NCBI GenBank assembly: GCA_019359515.1 | Contig: JAHHHC010000006.1 | Coordinates: 124,001-188,000 of the forward strand | Direction of reading: 5' to 3' | DNA: 64,000 nt | DNA from: Desmonostoc vinosum HA7617-LM4 | GTDB taxonomy: Bacteria > Cyanobacteriota > Cyanobacteriia > Cyanobacteriales > Nostocaceae | In this document: piece by piece, positions 53,820-63,930 of the stretch | Layout of the letters: the number at the start of each line of letters is the position of its first letter | Position numbering within the stretch: the stretch's first letter is position 1 | Program-made: the position numbers and the translations under genes | Notes under the pieces: model-generated | Databases searched by the model: none | The model's input: the letters and a program-made list of their open reading frames with translations, nothing else | Told to the model about the DNA's origin: nothing

Positions 53820-55118
53820 TTGGTACATACCCCGATTAAAACTACAAAATCACAAGAAATCTTCGCTACTGCCCAAAACCTCATGCCAGGAGGAGTGAGT
53901 TCTCCAGTCCGGGCATTTAAATCAGTAGGCGGACAACCCATCGTTTTTGATCGTGTTCAAGGCCCATATATTTGGGATGTAGATGGCAACCAATACATTG
54001 ACTACGTTGGCACTTGGGGCCCAGCTATTTGTGGTCATGCTCATCCAGAAGTAATTGCAGCACTACATGAAGCCTTAAAAAAAGGTACTAGCTTCGGTGC
54101 CCCTTCAGCACTAGAAAACGTTCTGGCCGAAATGGTAATTGATGCTGTTCCCAGCATCGAAATGGTGAGATTTGTCAACTCTGGTACTGAAGCTTGTATG
54201 GCCGTTTTGCGGCTACTACGGGCTTTCACCCAACGAGACAAAATCATCAAGTTTGAAGGCTGCTACCACGGCCATGCTGATATGTTTCTCGTAAAAGCAG
54301 GTTCTGGTGTTGCCACACTTGGCTTACCCGACTCTCCAGGAGTTCCTAAATCAGCAACTAGCAATACCCTGACAGCCCCTTTCAACGACTTAGAAGCCGT
54401 CAAAGCCCTCTTTGCAGAAAACCGCGATGAGATTGGTGGCGTGATTCTAGAGCCGATTGTTGGCAATGCTGGGTTTATTCCTCCCGATGCAGGTTTTCTA
54501 GAAGGTTTACGGGAACTAACCCACGAACATGGTGCTTTACTTGTGTTTGATGAGGTGATGACAGGTTTTCGCATTGCCTACGGTGGTGTTCAAGAAAAAT
54601 TTGGCGTCACTCCCGATTTGACAACATTAGGCAAAGTTATTGGTGGTGGTTTACCAGTAGGAGCTTATGGTGGTCGTCGAGATATTATGTCGATGATTGC
54701 CCCCGCCGGCCCTGTATATCAAGCTGGGACTCTTTCTGGCAATCCTCTAGCCATGACTGCCGGGATTAAAACCTTGGAATTGCTGCAAAAACCTGGTACT
54801 TATGAATATCTAGACCAGGTGACTAAAAAGCTAGCAGATGGCTTACTACAAATTGCTAAAGAAACTGGGCATGAAGCTTGCGGTGGTCAAATTAGCGGCA
54901 TGTTCGGCTTATTCTTTACCTCTGGCCCAGTGCATAACTATGAGGATGCGAAAAAGTCTGATACAGCCAAATTCGGACGTTTCCATCGCGGCATGTTAGA
55001 GCGTGGTGTTTACTTAGCACCTTCTCAATTTGAAGCTGGGTTTACATCTTTAGCTCATACCGAGGCAGATATTGAGCAGACTCTAGCAGTCGCACGAGAT
55101 GTAATGTCTAGCATCTGA
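53820..55118 (+). CDS. hemL: Glutamate-1-semialdehyde 2,1-aminomutase
   Basis: 432 residues. This PLP enzyme makes 5-aminolevulinate, the first committed tetrapyrrole precursor, from glutamate-1-semialdehyde. The PLP lysine is in [18 protein letters not shown], the cofactor-binding Asp in [12 protein letters not shown], and [14 protein letters not shown] and [19 protein letters not shown] are family hallmarks. The start is TTG at 53820 behind AGGAGAG. A strong hairpin lies after the stop codon. Confidence 0.98.
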   Translation: MVHTPIKTTKSQEIFATAQNLMPGGVSSPVRAFKSVGGQPIVFDRVQGPYIWDVDGNQYIDYVGTWGPAICGHAHPEVIAALHEALKKGTSFGAPSALENVLAEMVIDAVPSIEMVRFVNSGTEACMAVLRLLRAFTQRDKIIKFEGCYHGHADMFLVKAGSGVATLGLPDSPGVPKSATSNTLTAPFNDLEAVKALFAENRDEIGGVILEPIVGNAGFIPPDAGFLEGLRELTHEHGALLVFDEVMTGFRIAYGGVQEKFGVTPDLTTLGKVIGGGLPVGAYGGRRDIMSMIAPAGPVYQAGTLSGNPLAMTAGIKTLELLQKPGTYEYLDQVTKKLADGLLQIAKETGHEACGGQISGMFGLFFTSGPVHNYEDAKKSDTAKFGRFHRGMLERGVYLAPSQFEAGFTSLAHTEADIEQTLAVARDVMSSI

Positions 55119-55126
55119 AGCCCAAA

Positions 55127-55166
55127 AATTCAGCAACCCCGTCCAGCTGTGGCGGGTTGCTGAATT
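55127..55166 (+). terminator. Hairpin after hemL
   Basis: Perfect 13-bp stem AATTCAGCAACCC (55127-55139) / GGGTTGCTGAATT (55154-55166), nine bases after the hemL stop. There is no T-run, so it may act as a 3'-end stabiliser as well as a terminator. Confidence 0.7.
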
Positions 55167-55221
55167 AGATCGAAAAAAATGAAACAGAGCAGGGAGCAGG
55201 GGGAGAAATAAAAAACACATA

Positions 55222-55258
55222 TTCCCCATTCCCTACTCCCTACTCCCTACTCCCTATT
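55222..55258. repeat. Heptamer tandem repeat
   Basis: CCCTACT units reaching the stop codon of the minus-strand metallothionein gene. Confidence 0.8.
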
Positions 55259-55422
55259 CATGAACATTCACAACCAGAGTGATTACAACCTGCGCCATCT
55301 GGATGACCATTAGCACAGGCTTCGCTGCAATAGTGTTTACCATCCTTCAAAATGGCATCTTCAAGAGAAACAATGCACACACAAGACTGACAAGCACATT
55401 TCATTTGGGTTACAGTCACCAT
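55258..55422 (-). CDS. smtA: Bacterial metallothionein (SmtA/BmtA-type)
   Basis: 54 residues with the cyanobacterial metallothionein pattern: MKCACQSCVC near the N-terminus, a central HYCSEACANGH and the end CNHSGCECS. Nine cysteines and three histidines match the zinc-binding set of SmtA. It sequesters zinc and cadmium in the cytoplasm. Two inverted repeats of the SmtB/ArsR type lie 36-98 bases upstream, so metal-induced derepression is expected. No smtB gene lies beside it. Confidence 0.93.
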   Translation of the reverse strand: MVTVTQMKCACQSCVCIVSLEDAILKDGKHYCSEACANGHPDGAGCNHSGCECS

Positions 55423-55458
55423 ATTTTTTTCCTGCTTTCAATTAAACTAATCTCCTAT

Positions 55459-55478
55459 ATCTGAACAATCATTCAGAT
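55459..55478. promoter_or_regulatory. SmtB/ArsR-type operator 1
   Basis: ATCTGAA-CAATCA-TTCAGAT, a perfect 7-bp inverted repeat with the TGAA/TTCA core of SmtB-family sites, 37 bases before the metallothionein start codon. Confidence 0.75.
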
Positions 55479-55492
55479 GTCAGTTTAAACTA

Positions 55493-55520
55493 TAACATAT
55501 GAACAGTGATTCATATGTTA
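55493..55520. promoter_or_regulatory. SmtB/ArsR-type operator 2
   Basis: TAACATATGAA-CAGTGA-TTCATATGTTA, a perfect 11-bp inverted repeat with the same TGAA-N6-TTCA core as operator 1, at 14 bases spacing. Resembles the known smt operator of Synechococcus PCC 7942. Confidence 0.8.
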
Positions 55521-55726
55521 CTTAACATAACTTCAAATTTTCACTGTTATTCTCAGTATGTTAACTATTATCTAGTTACTTAAGCTTTCAGTAACCGTAG
55601 GACTGCTTTAGAAACTCTTCAAAGGATTTCCAGCAAAAATTACCTGGTAGAAGTTAGTAGCGATTTCAATAATGAAAAGAGAGTGTAAAACTCCCCATTA
55701 TTATGCGTGCAGTGAGTTGACAGTGC
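55521..55726. other. Divergent promoter region
   Basis: AT-rich region between the operators of the metallothionein gene and the kinase gene; no ORF or repeat recognised. Confidence 0.45.
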
Positions 55727-57331
55727 ATGAGCTACTGCTTAAATCCTACCTGTTTCAGTCCAGAAAATTTGGCATCTGCCCAAGAGTGTGAATCTTGTGG
55801 TTCGCGACTATTATTGCGCGATCGCTACCGGGTACTCAAGGCATTAGGTCAAGGTGGCTTCGGAGCCACATTCCTAGCCAACGATCAAGCTCTACCAGGA
55901 GAACCAAGTTGCGTAATCAAGCAGCTACGTCCCCCTGGAACCACACCACATGTTTTGCAAATGGCGCGGGAACTCTTTGAGCGAGAAGCCAAAACTTTAG
56001 GTAAGATTGGCAATCATCCTCAAGTACCAAGGCTGCTGGACTATTTTGAAGAACAAGAACAATTCTATTTAGTTCAGGAATACATCAGTGGTGCCACCCT
56101 TCAGCAAGAAATCCAACATCACGGGATTTTGAGTGAAGCTGGAGTCAAGCAATTTTTGAGCGAAACCTTACCATTGCTGCAATATATCCACGAGCGCAAT
56201 GTGATTCACCGTGATATTAAGCCAGCCAATCTGATTCGCCGTACTCAAGATGCCAGAATGGTTCTCATTGACTTTGGAGCTGTCAAAAACCAAGTCTCTC
56301 AAGGTGTATCAGGTCAATCTGGTCAAACGGCATTAACCGCATACGCAATTGGTACTCCTGGTTTTGCTCCTCCAGAACAGATGGCTATGCGTCCAGTCTA
56401 TGCTAGTGATATTTACGCACTGGGAGTAACATGCATTTATTTGTTAACTGGCAAAACTCCTAAAGATCTAGAATACAATCCCACAACAGGCGAAATGATG
56501 TGGGAGCAGCTTATACATATAAGTGACCATCTGACAAATGTACTGAGGAAAATGTTAGAGATTTCGGTACGCAATCGCTATCAATCAGCAGCAGAAGTTC
56601 TTAGAGCATTAGAAATGGAACCTTATCTAGAAAGTTTAGCTAAGGGGCTACTAGTTAAATCCGACACTAATTCCAAAGAAAAAACACACAATCGTCAGGA
56701 AAATTCTGCTGTTTTATGCAGCAACCATTCTGCTACTAGTGCAGGCGGCGTAGCTCAAGTAGCAGCAGCAATTCGTGCCAGAAAAGCCAAGACAGCAGAA
56801 ACTGTGGGATTAACGCATCAAGGACAGATGATCGCTAAATCGACAACTTTAGCTCATAGCAATAGTAATGGTTCTCAAGGTCAGAGTTCTAAAGATGGGC
56901 GGAAGTTAGATACTCAAGGTTTGCTAACAGCCTATCTCAAAGGTAGACGGGATTTTGCCCTACACAATTTAAATTTGCTAAATCTACAAGGTGCCGACTT
57001 ACCAGGAACAAATTTTCATTCTTCTCAATTGCAAAAAACCAATTTTCAGGGAGCTAATCTCCACAATAGCGACTTTGGTAAAGCCAGTCTCTCGCGAGCA
57101 AATCTCAAAGACGCTAATTTGAGCAAAGCCTACTTCAACCATGCTGATTTAGAAGGAGCAGATCTGCGAGGTGCAGACCTCAGCTATGCTTATCTTAGTC
57201 ATGCTAATCTCCGGGGGGCTAATCTTTGTGGTGCTAATCTCACTGGAGCCAAAATTTCCGATGAGCAATTGGCATTAGCTAAAATTAACTGGATGACTGT
57301 GCGCCCCAATGGCAAACGAGGATTGCTGTGA
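55727..57331 (+). CDS. spkB: SpkB-like serine/threonine kinase with Cys motif and pentapeptide repeats
   Basis: 534 residues. A short N-terminal Cys motif (Cys4, Cys9, Cys21 and Cys24) precedes a Hanks-type kinase domain: glycine loop ALGQGGFGATFLA, Lys in CVIKQL, HRDIKPANLI, DFGAVK and PGFAPPEQ. A disordered linker leads to about ten pentapeptide repeats (A(N/D)LXX: GANLHNSDFG, SRANLKDANLSKA, HANLRGANLCGANLTG), which form a right-handed beta-helix. The architecture matches SpkB of Synechocystis, involved in oxidative-stress responses. The Cys motif may sense redox state or metal. Confidence 0.88.
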   Translation: MSYCLNPTCFSPENLASAQECESCGSRLLLRDRYRVLKALGQGGFGATFLANDQALPGEPSCVIKQLRPPGTTPHVLQMARELFEREAKTLGKIGNHPQVPRLLDYFEEQEQFYLVQEYISGATLQQEIQHHGILSEAGVKQFLSETLPLLQYIHERNVIHRDIKPANLIRRTQDARMVLIDFGAVKNQVSQGVSGQSGQTALTAYAIGTPGFAPPEQMAMRPVYASDIYALGVTCIYLLTGKTPKDLEYNPTTGEMMWEQLIHISDHLTNVLRKMLEISVRNRYQSAAEVLRALEMEPYLESLAKGLLVKSDTNSKEKTHNRQENSAVLCSNHSATSAGGVAQVAAAIRARKAKTAETVGLTHQGQMIAKSTTLAHSNSNGSQGQSSKDGRKLDTQGLLTAYLKGRRDFALHNLNLLNLQGADLPGTNFHSSQLQKTNFQGANLHNSDFGKASLSRANLKDANLSKAYFNHADLEGADLRGADLSYAYLSHANLRGANLCGANLTGAKISDEQLALAKINWMTVRPNGKRGLL

Positions 57332-57383
57332 TTATGTAGCAATATGGTTGAGATGAGATATTTTGCATTACCTACAGCCTCAG

Positions 57384-57409
57384 TAAAGACGCGCCATAGT
57401 GCGTCTTTA
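57384..57409. terminator. Hairpin after the kinase gene
   Basis: TAAAGACGC / GCGTCTTTA stem with an 8-base loop, 53 bases after the stop. T-run weak. Related in sequence to the hairpin at 30177. Confidence 0.5.
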
Positions 57410-57815
57410 GTGTATTTGATTATCTGAGGTTATTTTGAGGCTTTAACAATTAAAAGTAGAGACCTAGCTTAGTAAATTGTAGGTAGTAAAATTACGTAGA
57501 TGTTTTTTCATTCTTTATTAAATCTTTATAGTTATTTTCTGTTACAAATAACACATTAGTATTTACAATAGTAAACAAAGTATTGGAATATTATCATAAA
57601 TTATTTCTGCAAAAATGTCTGAATATTTATGACTGCTAACAAAAGTGTAACTCTCGCCTCAAGTCAAGTTATCTAAGTGATTTTAAGGATAGAGTTGAGC
57701 TTTTTAGATAACAGTAGTAAACGACAAAATAATTGTTTCTAATTGCCGACTCAAGTCAAACTATTGGCAAAAAAATAGTAAGAAAATTTTTCCGGGATTA
57801 TAAGGTTTAGCAAAG
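57410..57815. other. AT-rich gap, no gene seen
   Basis: Leader region of the FHA gene with no supported ORF or repeat. No ribosome-binding site of note. Confidence 0.45.
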
Positions 57816-58535
57816 ATGTCCGATTTTGTACAGACAGAACTAGAAAGACGACTGTATTTATATCAAGTATTCATCAAATTGTATGAATACCATCAAAATT
57901 TTTTAGATGAAATTCTTCAATTAGAAAATCTGTATCAGCCTTCAATGAAAGGAGTAAACTCTTGTTATATAAATGGTGTAGTCGATGATGCTGCCGTCTA
58001 TGTGATAACTAACTTGTGCGAAAATAAAACACAAATTTTACGACAGTCACAGCAGATATGGACAATTGGCCGTAATCCTAAAAGTGGTATCTGTATTATG
58101 AATAGATATATATCTCGTCATCATGCTGCTATTCAATATATAGATCAACAAGGATTTTATTTAATTGACTTTAACAGCACTAATGGCTCATTTGTGAATG
58201 GTGAACGTACCTATCAATCGACCCGACTGCAAGATGGCGATCGCATCCGTGTAGGTTGTATGACTTTTGATTTTTTTATAAGTCGTGGGTGCCGGACTTT
58301 GCCAACTGTAGCAATGGAGTTATTGATGCAGCTTGTGCCACAAATTACAGATAATCCAGCAGAAATTCTTACTGAAATTAGCAACAAACAAAAACTTTCA
58401 ACAAAACACCCAGATGATACTGCAAAAATGTTCAAAAATCCCAACTTCATCCATAAGCTGGAAGATTGGCAACAAAAGCTGAGTGCAGAACAGAAGTCAG
58501 AAATCTTAGACCGTTTTTTCAGATCAACACTATGA
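57816..58535 (+). CDS. FHA-domain protein
   Basis: 239 residues. A central forkhead-associated domain (about 75-150) contains IWTIGRNPKSGICIMNRYIS with the Arg/Ser of the phosphothreonine pocket, RHHAAIQY and DFNSTNGSFVNGE. The N-terminal ~70 residues (helical) and C-terminal ~80 are unassigned. FHA domains bind phosphothreonine peptides, so a partner kinase such as the upstream SpkB-like protein is a reasonable guess. The region downstream is repeat-rich. Confidence 0.9.
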   Translation: MSDFVQTELERRLYLYQVFIKLYEYHQNFLDEILQLENLYQPSMKGVNSCYINGVVDDAAVYVITNLCENKTQILRQSQQIWTIGRNPKSGICIMNRYISRHHAAIQYIDQQGFYLIDFNSTNGSFVNGERTYQSTRLQDGDRIRVGCMTFDFFISRGCRTLPTVAMELLMQLVPQITDNPAEILTEISNKQKLSTKHPDDTAKMFKNPNFIHKLEDWQQKLSAEQKSEILDRFFRSTL

Positions 58536-58597
58536 AAGGGAATAGGGAATAGGGTACTTCAACAAGTTCACAGTGCAAGTCATCGCAGTGATTATTA

Positions 58598-58776
58598 AAT
58601 AATTCGTAATTCGTAATGACGCTCGAGGACTCGCTACCGCTGCGCTAACGTAATTCGTAATGACGCGACGCTCCTGTGTCGCTCTAAGCGAAGCTATGCC
58701 GTAGGCTTTACGCTGACGCTCGTACCTCGCTACCGCTATCGAGGACTCGCTACCGCTGCGAAGCGCGTAATTAAGT
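58598..58776. repeat. Composite dispersed repeat
   Basis: Starts AATAATTCGTAATTCGTAATG, includes GACGCTCGAGGACTCGC and GTCGCTCTAAGCGAAGC, and ends GAAGCGCGTAATTAAG, joined directly to the 80-bp repeat. Confidence 0.85.
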
Positions 58777-58853
58777 TTTGTAATGGTGACTTAAACCCAA
58801 ACACAAAACTAGTCGGTTAGAGAACCGGGGGACTTAAACCCACGGAACTAGTT
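58772..58853 (-). repeat. 80-bp dispersed repeat, copy 2
   Basis: Reverse orientation relative to the copies at 22410 and 59884. Reading on the minus strand it starts AACTAGTTCCGTGGGTTTAA. Its inner end abuts the composite repeat. The remaining gap to 59066 has no gene seen. Confidence 0.8.
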
Positions 58854-59066
58854 AAACTTTTACAAAAAATGAACAGGGAACTTTCTGTTTGCTGTTGCCC
58901 GTTCCCTGTTGCCTGTCCCCTCTGAATTTTTTTCAGTAAAATTTTGACTTGAGTAACAATGCTACAAGCACAAGTAAAGCTCCATAAACTGCTATAGGAT
59001 TGATATATATCAAAATATACGTATTAGCCCCTTCAAAAATTTTTTCATCCTTTAATTTCACTTATA

Positions 59067-59885
59067 ATGAATGCCCACCTCCAATCCCTTATCCGTGCTG
59101 TAGAAGAAGCAGATTCTTCTACCCTCCTGTTAGAAGCAGTGCAGAATTTAGCAGCGGCTCGTCTGGAAGGAGCTGTTCCAACATTAATTACAGTCTTGGG
59201 TTATAACAATCCAGGAGCAGCGGTTGCTGCTGTAGATGGACTCATACAAATCGGAGAATCGGCAGTGCTTGCCCTGCTAGAACAACTAGATAGGCATAAC
59301 TATTCTGCTAGGGCTTGGGCAATTCGTTCTCTAGCGGGTATTGGCGATCCTAGAGGGCTAGTAACTTTGCTGGGAGCCGCAACTGCCGATTTTGCCCTCA
59401 GTGTCCGCCGTGCAGCTGCCAGGGGTTTAGGAACAATGAAATGGCATTGGTTTCCAGAGGATCTACTAGAGATTGCTCAAGAAGAAGCCCTAGAAGCATT
59501 GCTGTTTGTAGCACAACAAGATGAAGAGTGGGTGGTGAGGTATTCCGCTGTGGTCGGCTTACAATCATTAGCAACAGCGATTTCTACTACTAATTTAGAT
59601 TGGCTGTCGCAAATCCAATCGCAGTTAGAGCAGATGGCAAGCAACGATGATAGTTGGGCAGTTCGTGGACGTGTCTTTTTGGCGCAGCAGCAGCTCAAAG
59701 AGCAAACCCTCCAGTCCCAACATGTAGATCAACAGCCTTCACCGCTATCGAAAATGGATTGGGACTTGATTTTAGAGAAACTATACGATCGCAGAGTGCA
59801 AGAGAGGTTAGTTTTACCTGAAGGCGATCCGCGTCGTTATCGAGAACTGGCAGTAGCCATCGCCCAAAATACTGCTGATTCTTAA
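59067..59885 (+). CDS. CpcF-like HEAT-repeat bilin lyase subunit with C-terminal extension
   Basis: 272 residues. The first ~215 follow Cpc[40 protein letters not shown] and [16 protein letters not shown], with HEAT-type repeats throughout. CpcF pairs with CpcE to attach phycocyanobilin to phycocyanin alpha. About 55 residues at the C-terminus (from [19 protein letters not shown]) are extra. No CpcE-like partner is in the window. The neighbouring phycoerythrin genes suggest it serves bilin attachment, perhaps phycoerythrobilin. The stop codon is shared with the start of the 80-bp repeat. Confidence 0.8.
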   Translation: MNAHLQSLIRAVEEADSSTLLLEAVQNLAAARLEGAVPTLITVLGYNNPGAAVAAVDGLIQIGESAVLALLEQLDRHNYSARAWAIRSLAGIGDPRGLVTLLGAATADFALSVRRAAARGLGTMKWHWFPEDLLEIAQEEALEALLFVAQQDEEWVVRYSAVVGLQSLATAISTTNLDWLSQIQSQLEQMASNDDSWAVRGRVFLAQQQLKEQTLQSQHVDQQPSPLSKMDWDLILEKLYDRRVQERLVLPEGDPRRYRELAVAIAQNTADS

Positions 59886-59964
59886 CTAGTTCCGTAGGTT
59901 TAAGTTCCCCGGTTCTCTAACCGGCAAGTTTTGTGTTGGGGTCAAATCCCTGTTACAAAACTTA
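59884..59964 (+). repeat. 80-bp dispersed repeat, copy 3
   Basis: Starts at the stop codon of the CpcF-like gene with AACTAGTTCCGTAGGTTTAA and ends ACAAAACTTA, then runs into the composite repeat. Copies at 22410 and 58772 have the same neighbour. Confidence 0.8.
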
Positions 59965-60076
59965 ATTACGAATTACACGCTTCGTAGCGTTAGCGACACA
60001 GGAGCGTCGCGTCATTACGAATTACGAATTACGAATTACGAATTACGAATTACGAATTACGAATTACGAATTATTT
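59962..60076. repeat. Composite dispersed repeat ending in an ATTACGA tandem
   Basis: TTAATTACGAATTACACGCTTCG, GACACAGGAGCGTCGCGTC, then about eight ATTACGA heptamers in tandem (60014-60075). It ends some 15 bases before the SnoaL-like gene. Confidence 0.85.
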
Positions 60077-60091
60077 AATCGTTTCCCGACA

Positions 60092-60481
60092 ATGGAACAG
60101 AACAGGATCATTGAGACCGCCCAAAAGGCGTTTGACAACCTCGCTAGGGGATGGTCAACGGGAGATTTTCAGTCTTATATAAATATGCTGAGTGATGACG
60201 TGGTACTGTGGCTACCAGTTGGCAAACAACGAAGCCAACCCTTTGGGTATGAGGGTAAAGAACAGATCATCGCTAGGCTGCGATCGCATCAACAAGCAGG
60301 CGATCAGGTGATATTCAGCCCACCAGACCATGTGACTAGTAATGACACAACCGTAACGTTTGAGTTTGAAAGTCAAGGAACAATTCGCAACCAGCCTTTT
60401 AAAGGTCGGAGTGCAATTTCATTTGATGTCAAAAATGATCAAATTTACGGTGTTAGAGAGTATTTTGGTGACATCGGTTAA
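60092..60481 (+). CDS. SnoaL/NTF2-like small protein
   Basis: 129 residues with the cone-shaped NTF2-like fold pattern: IETAQKAFDNLARGWSTGDF, YINMLSDDVVLWLPVGK, YEGKEQIIARLRSH and ISFDVKNDQIYGVREYFGD. The family includes SnoaL-type cyclases and many proteins of unknown function. Its location between lyase genes and before phycoerythrin genes suggests a part in bilin or phycobiliprotein handling, which is only an inference. Confidence 0.8.
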   Translation: MEQNRIIETAQKAFDNLARGWSTGDFQSYINMLSDDVVLWLPVGKQRSQPFGYEGKEQIIARLRSHQQAGDQVIFSPPDHVTSNDTTVTFEFESQGTIRNQPFKGRSAISFDVKNDQIYGVREYFGDIG

Positions 60482-60585
60482 AACGTTCGCCTGCCAACAA
60501 TTATCAAAAAGCTTGTCTTGCTGGTAACGCAATCTGAGAAAATCAGATATGAGTATTTGGCAACCTCATTTAAAAAACAACAGAT

Positions 60586-60825
60586 ATGACTGACCACTCA
60601 GAACTTACTGCAACAGATCCAGTAACCGCTCAGGAATTGACAGAGATTATTGCAGAACTAGAGGAATATCGAGAACGTTTAGTTAATGACACTTTATTAA
60701 TGGCGCAACGGGCTAAAATGCTCAGATCACAAGCACTAGCTCAACTAGAGCCTGATTTAGCCAAAATTGATACCACACTTCAAGCACTTCGCGAACAGCA
60801 AGCTGTTTTGAGCGCAAGTAACTAG
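60586..60825 (+). CDS. Small acidic coiled-coil protein
   Basis: 79 residues, mostly heptad-like helix (AQELTEIIAELEEYRERL, then ALAQLEPDLAKIDTTLQAL). It is not recognised. It lies in the same-strand run CpcF-like, SnoaL-like, this gene and CpeF-like, so cotranscription is likely. It may act as a small adaptor or dimerisation partner, but there is no direct evidence. Confidence 0.65.
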   Translation: MTDHSELTATDPVTAQELTEIIAELEEYRERLVNDTLLMAQRAKMLRSQALAQLEPDLAKIDTTLQALREQQAVLSASN

Positions 60826-60864
60826 TGGTTCGTGTCATTAGTTCTCAGTGGTTAACAGTGGTCA

Positions 60865-60894
60865 GATCCCCAACTTCTTCAAGAAGTCGGGATC
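60865..60894. repeat. Dispersed hairpin GATCCCCAACTTCTT
   Basis: GATCCCcaACTTCTT / AAGAAGTcgGGATC, one mismatch region in the stem. Same family as the terminator-like hairpin at 19633-19655. Lies 40 bases after the coiled-coil gene. Confidence 0.7.
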
Positions 60895-60950
60895 TTGCAA
60901 CCTCTCAAAATTACTGACAGTGTTAATGAAAAAGTAATAGAGAATTGGTG

Positions 60951-61844
60951 ATGAGTAATACGCTCAACTTTGAAACGCAATCTGAGAATGATCCCCTGTT
61001 GCTGGCTCAAGCAGAGAATGATGCTCTAATTGAGATGGTTAGTGACCAAATTACTCTTGATACCTTCAACCCTAATGACCACGAACTCATGAAGCGGATG
61101 ATAGAAGGTTTAGGTGATAAACGAGGTATGGTCAGACTGCGTTTTGCAGAAACGTTGGGAGAAATTGGAGAACCAGCAACTCCATTGTTGTTAGAAGCAC
61201 TAGCAAATCATTCTAATGTGGTTGTACGACGGGCTGCGGCTAAAACTCTCACAATCATTGCTGATCCGACAGCTGTACCAGCATTGCTACACGCCTTTTT
61301 GAATGATGAAGACACAGTAGTTCAAGGTTCGGCCGCTGGGGCGCTAGCGAGGACGGGTGAAGCAGCTGTGCCAGCATTATTAGAAATTTTAGCCTCGCCT
61401 GAGCATCCTGAAAGTACCAAGGGTCACGCAGCCTGGGCATTAGCATTCATCGGTTCAGAAGCGGCTGAACACTTATATAAAGCACTGAATTCCAATTCTG
61501 TAGATGTCAGATGTGCAGCAGTGGGTGCGATCGCTCATGTCGCTCAAGAACAAGCAGATGAACGTGCATGTAATGTTCTGGTATCATCTCTGACAGATCC
61601 AGCAGAAGTAATTCGCACAGAAGCAGCAGCAGCATTAGGTCAGATCAACTATCCTCCTGCCGTCCCTCATTTAATTTTGGCCCTACGGGATAGCAGTAGT
61701 GAAGTGAAAAAGGCCGCCGTGACTTCTCTGGGGAAAACAGGCGATCGCACCGCCATAGAACCATTGCAAGCCGCCCTCAATGACGAATTAGAGGTTGTGC
61801 GCTTGCTAGCTAAATTGGCGATTTCGCAAATAGAAAACCATTGA
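60951..61844 (+). CDS. cpeF: CpeF-like HEAT-repeat phycoerythrobilin lyase
   Basis: About 297 residues of the CpcE/F lyase superfamily that best fits CpeF from memory: AENDALIEMVSDQITLDTFN leader, then HEAT repeats with EGLGDKRGMVRLRFAETLGE, NVVVRRAAAKTLTIIADPTA, HPESTKGHAAWALAFIGSEA and REVR-like turns. CpeF attaches the doubly linked phycoerythrobilin to Cys50/Cys61 of phycoerythrin beta. Both cysteines are present in the beta chain encoded just downstream. The ATG at 60951 is preferred to TTG/GTG codons just before it. It is convergent with cpeA. Confidence 0.7.
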   Translation: MSNTLNFETQSENDPLLLAQAENDALIEMVSDQITLDTFNPNDHELMKRMIEGLGDKRGMVRLRFAETLGEIGEPATPLLLEALANHSNVVVRRAAAKTLTIIADPTAVPALLHAFLNDEDTVVQGSAAGALARTGEAAVPALLEILASPEHPESTKGHAAWALAFIGSEAAEHLYKALNSNSVDVRCAAVGAIAHVAQEQADERACNVLVSSLTDPAEVIRTEAAAALGQINYPPAVPHLILALRDSSSEVKKAAVTSLGKTGDRTAIEPLQAALNDELEVVRLLAKLAISQIENH

Positions 61845-61851
61845 TTTGTAA

Positions 61852-61918
61852 TTCGTAATTCGTAATTCGTAGTTGGGAATTGGGAATTGGGAATTGGGAA
61901 TTGGGAATTGGGAATTCT
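61852..61918. repeat. Composite fragment plus heptamer tandem repeat
   Basis: TAATTCGTAATTCGTAATTC followed by six GGGAATT units, in the gap between the convergent cpeF-like and cpeA genes. Confidence 0.85.
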
Positions 61919-61955
61919 CCCCAGCCTCCTCAGCTTTTTTACTGCCTCATCTCCC

Positions 61956-63203
<1,248 letters not shown>

Positions 63204-63251
63204 TTATCAGTTGTTAGTGGTTATTGATACCTCTGCGACCTTTTGCTGTAT

Positions 63252-63860
63252 TTAACTTCTCTTATATTTGTTCACCAACTCCAAACGAGATAATGCACTT
63301 GTGGCTGACTCACGCACATAAGTGTCGGTCGATTCATCGTTAACTAAAGCTGTGAGTACCTCCGCACCCCGGCTATTACCAACAGCAGCCAACGCATTGA
63401 CGATCGCAACTGCCAAGGCGACGTTATCTGTGGTTTTTAAAGTTTCAATCAAAATATCCAAAGCTGGGACGCCAATCTCGCCCAAAGCCATCGCACAGGC
63501 AATATTTACAACGGGATTGGGGTCATTGAGTGCAATTTTTAATCCAGCTAAAGTTTCCGTGGGAAGGGAAACATCTGGATAGTTGACGGCGATTTGTGCT
63601 AAGACCTTCGCACAACTGCTTCTAATGGTGACATTATCGTTGTGCAACAATGGTTCGACCACGGCGGGAGCGGCATCTGGGCCAATTACTCCCAGCGCTT
63701 TCACCGCCGCTCGCCGATAAACAACGTCTTCGTCTCCTAAAATGCTTACTAGTCGAGGAATGGTAGTTTCATCTCGGATTTCTGCAAGTTCTAGCATTGC
63801 CCGTTCCCGTAGGTGGGGATTGGGATGTTTCATTTGTTGGAAAAGTTCGTCTTGGGTCAT
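63252..63860 (-). CDS. cpeZ: CpeZ-like HEAT-repeat phycoerythrin chaperone
   Basis: 202 residues, all HEAT repeats: [57 protein letters not shown] and [15 protein letters not shown]. Size and repeats match CpeZ, a lyase-related chaperone-like protein needed with CpeY for phycoerythrin maturation. No CpeY-type gene is in the window. It is the first gene of a probable HEAT-cpeB-cpeA transcription unit, 63 bases before cpeB. A heptamer repeat directly abuts the start codon, so no ribosome-binding site is visible. Confidence 0.72.
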   Translation of the reverse strand: MTQDELFQQMKHPNPHLRERAMLELAEIRDETTIPRLVSILGDEDVVYRRAAVKALGVIGPDAAPAVVEPLLHNDNVTIRSSCAKVLAQIAVNYPDVSLPTETLAGLKIALNDPNPVVNIACAMALGEIGVPALDILIETLKTTDNVALAVAIVNALAAVGNSRGAEVLTALVNDESTDTYVRESATSALSRLELVNKYKRS

Positions 63861-63930
63861 AGGGAATTGGGGATTGGGGATTGGGGATTGGGAATTGGGG
63901 ATTGGGGATTGGGAATCGGGACTGGGAAAT
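63861..63930. repeat. Heptamer tandem repeat abutting a start codon
   Basis: GGGGATT/GGGAATT units immediately after the ATG complement of the CpeZ-like gene, about 70 bases long. The remainder to 64000 has similar low-complexity CCCCCTGCCCCCTGCTCCCT runs. Confidence 0.88.

Noticed and set aside
55279-55464. 61-codon plus-strand frame opposite the metallothionein gene
   Set aside because: Antisense to smtA, whose cysteine pattern, ribosome site and operators support the minus strand.
60014-60075. Possible replication-origin iterons (ATTACGA tandem)
   Set aside because: It is the end motif of the composite repeat expanded in tandem; no initiator gene or DnaA boxes lie near.
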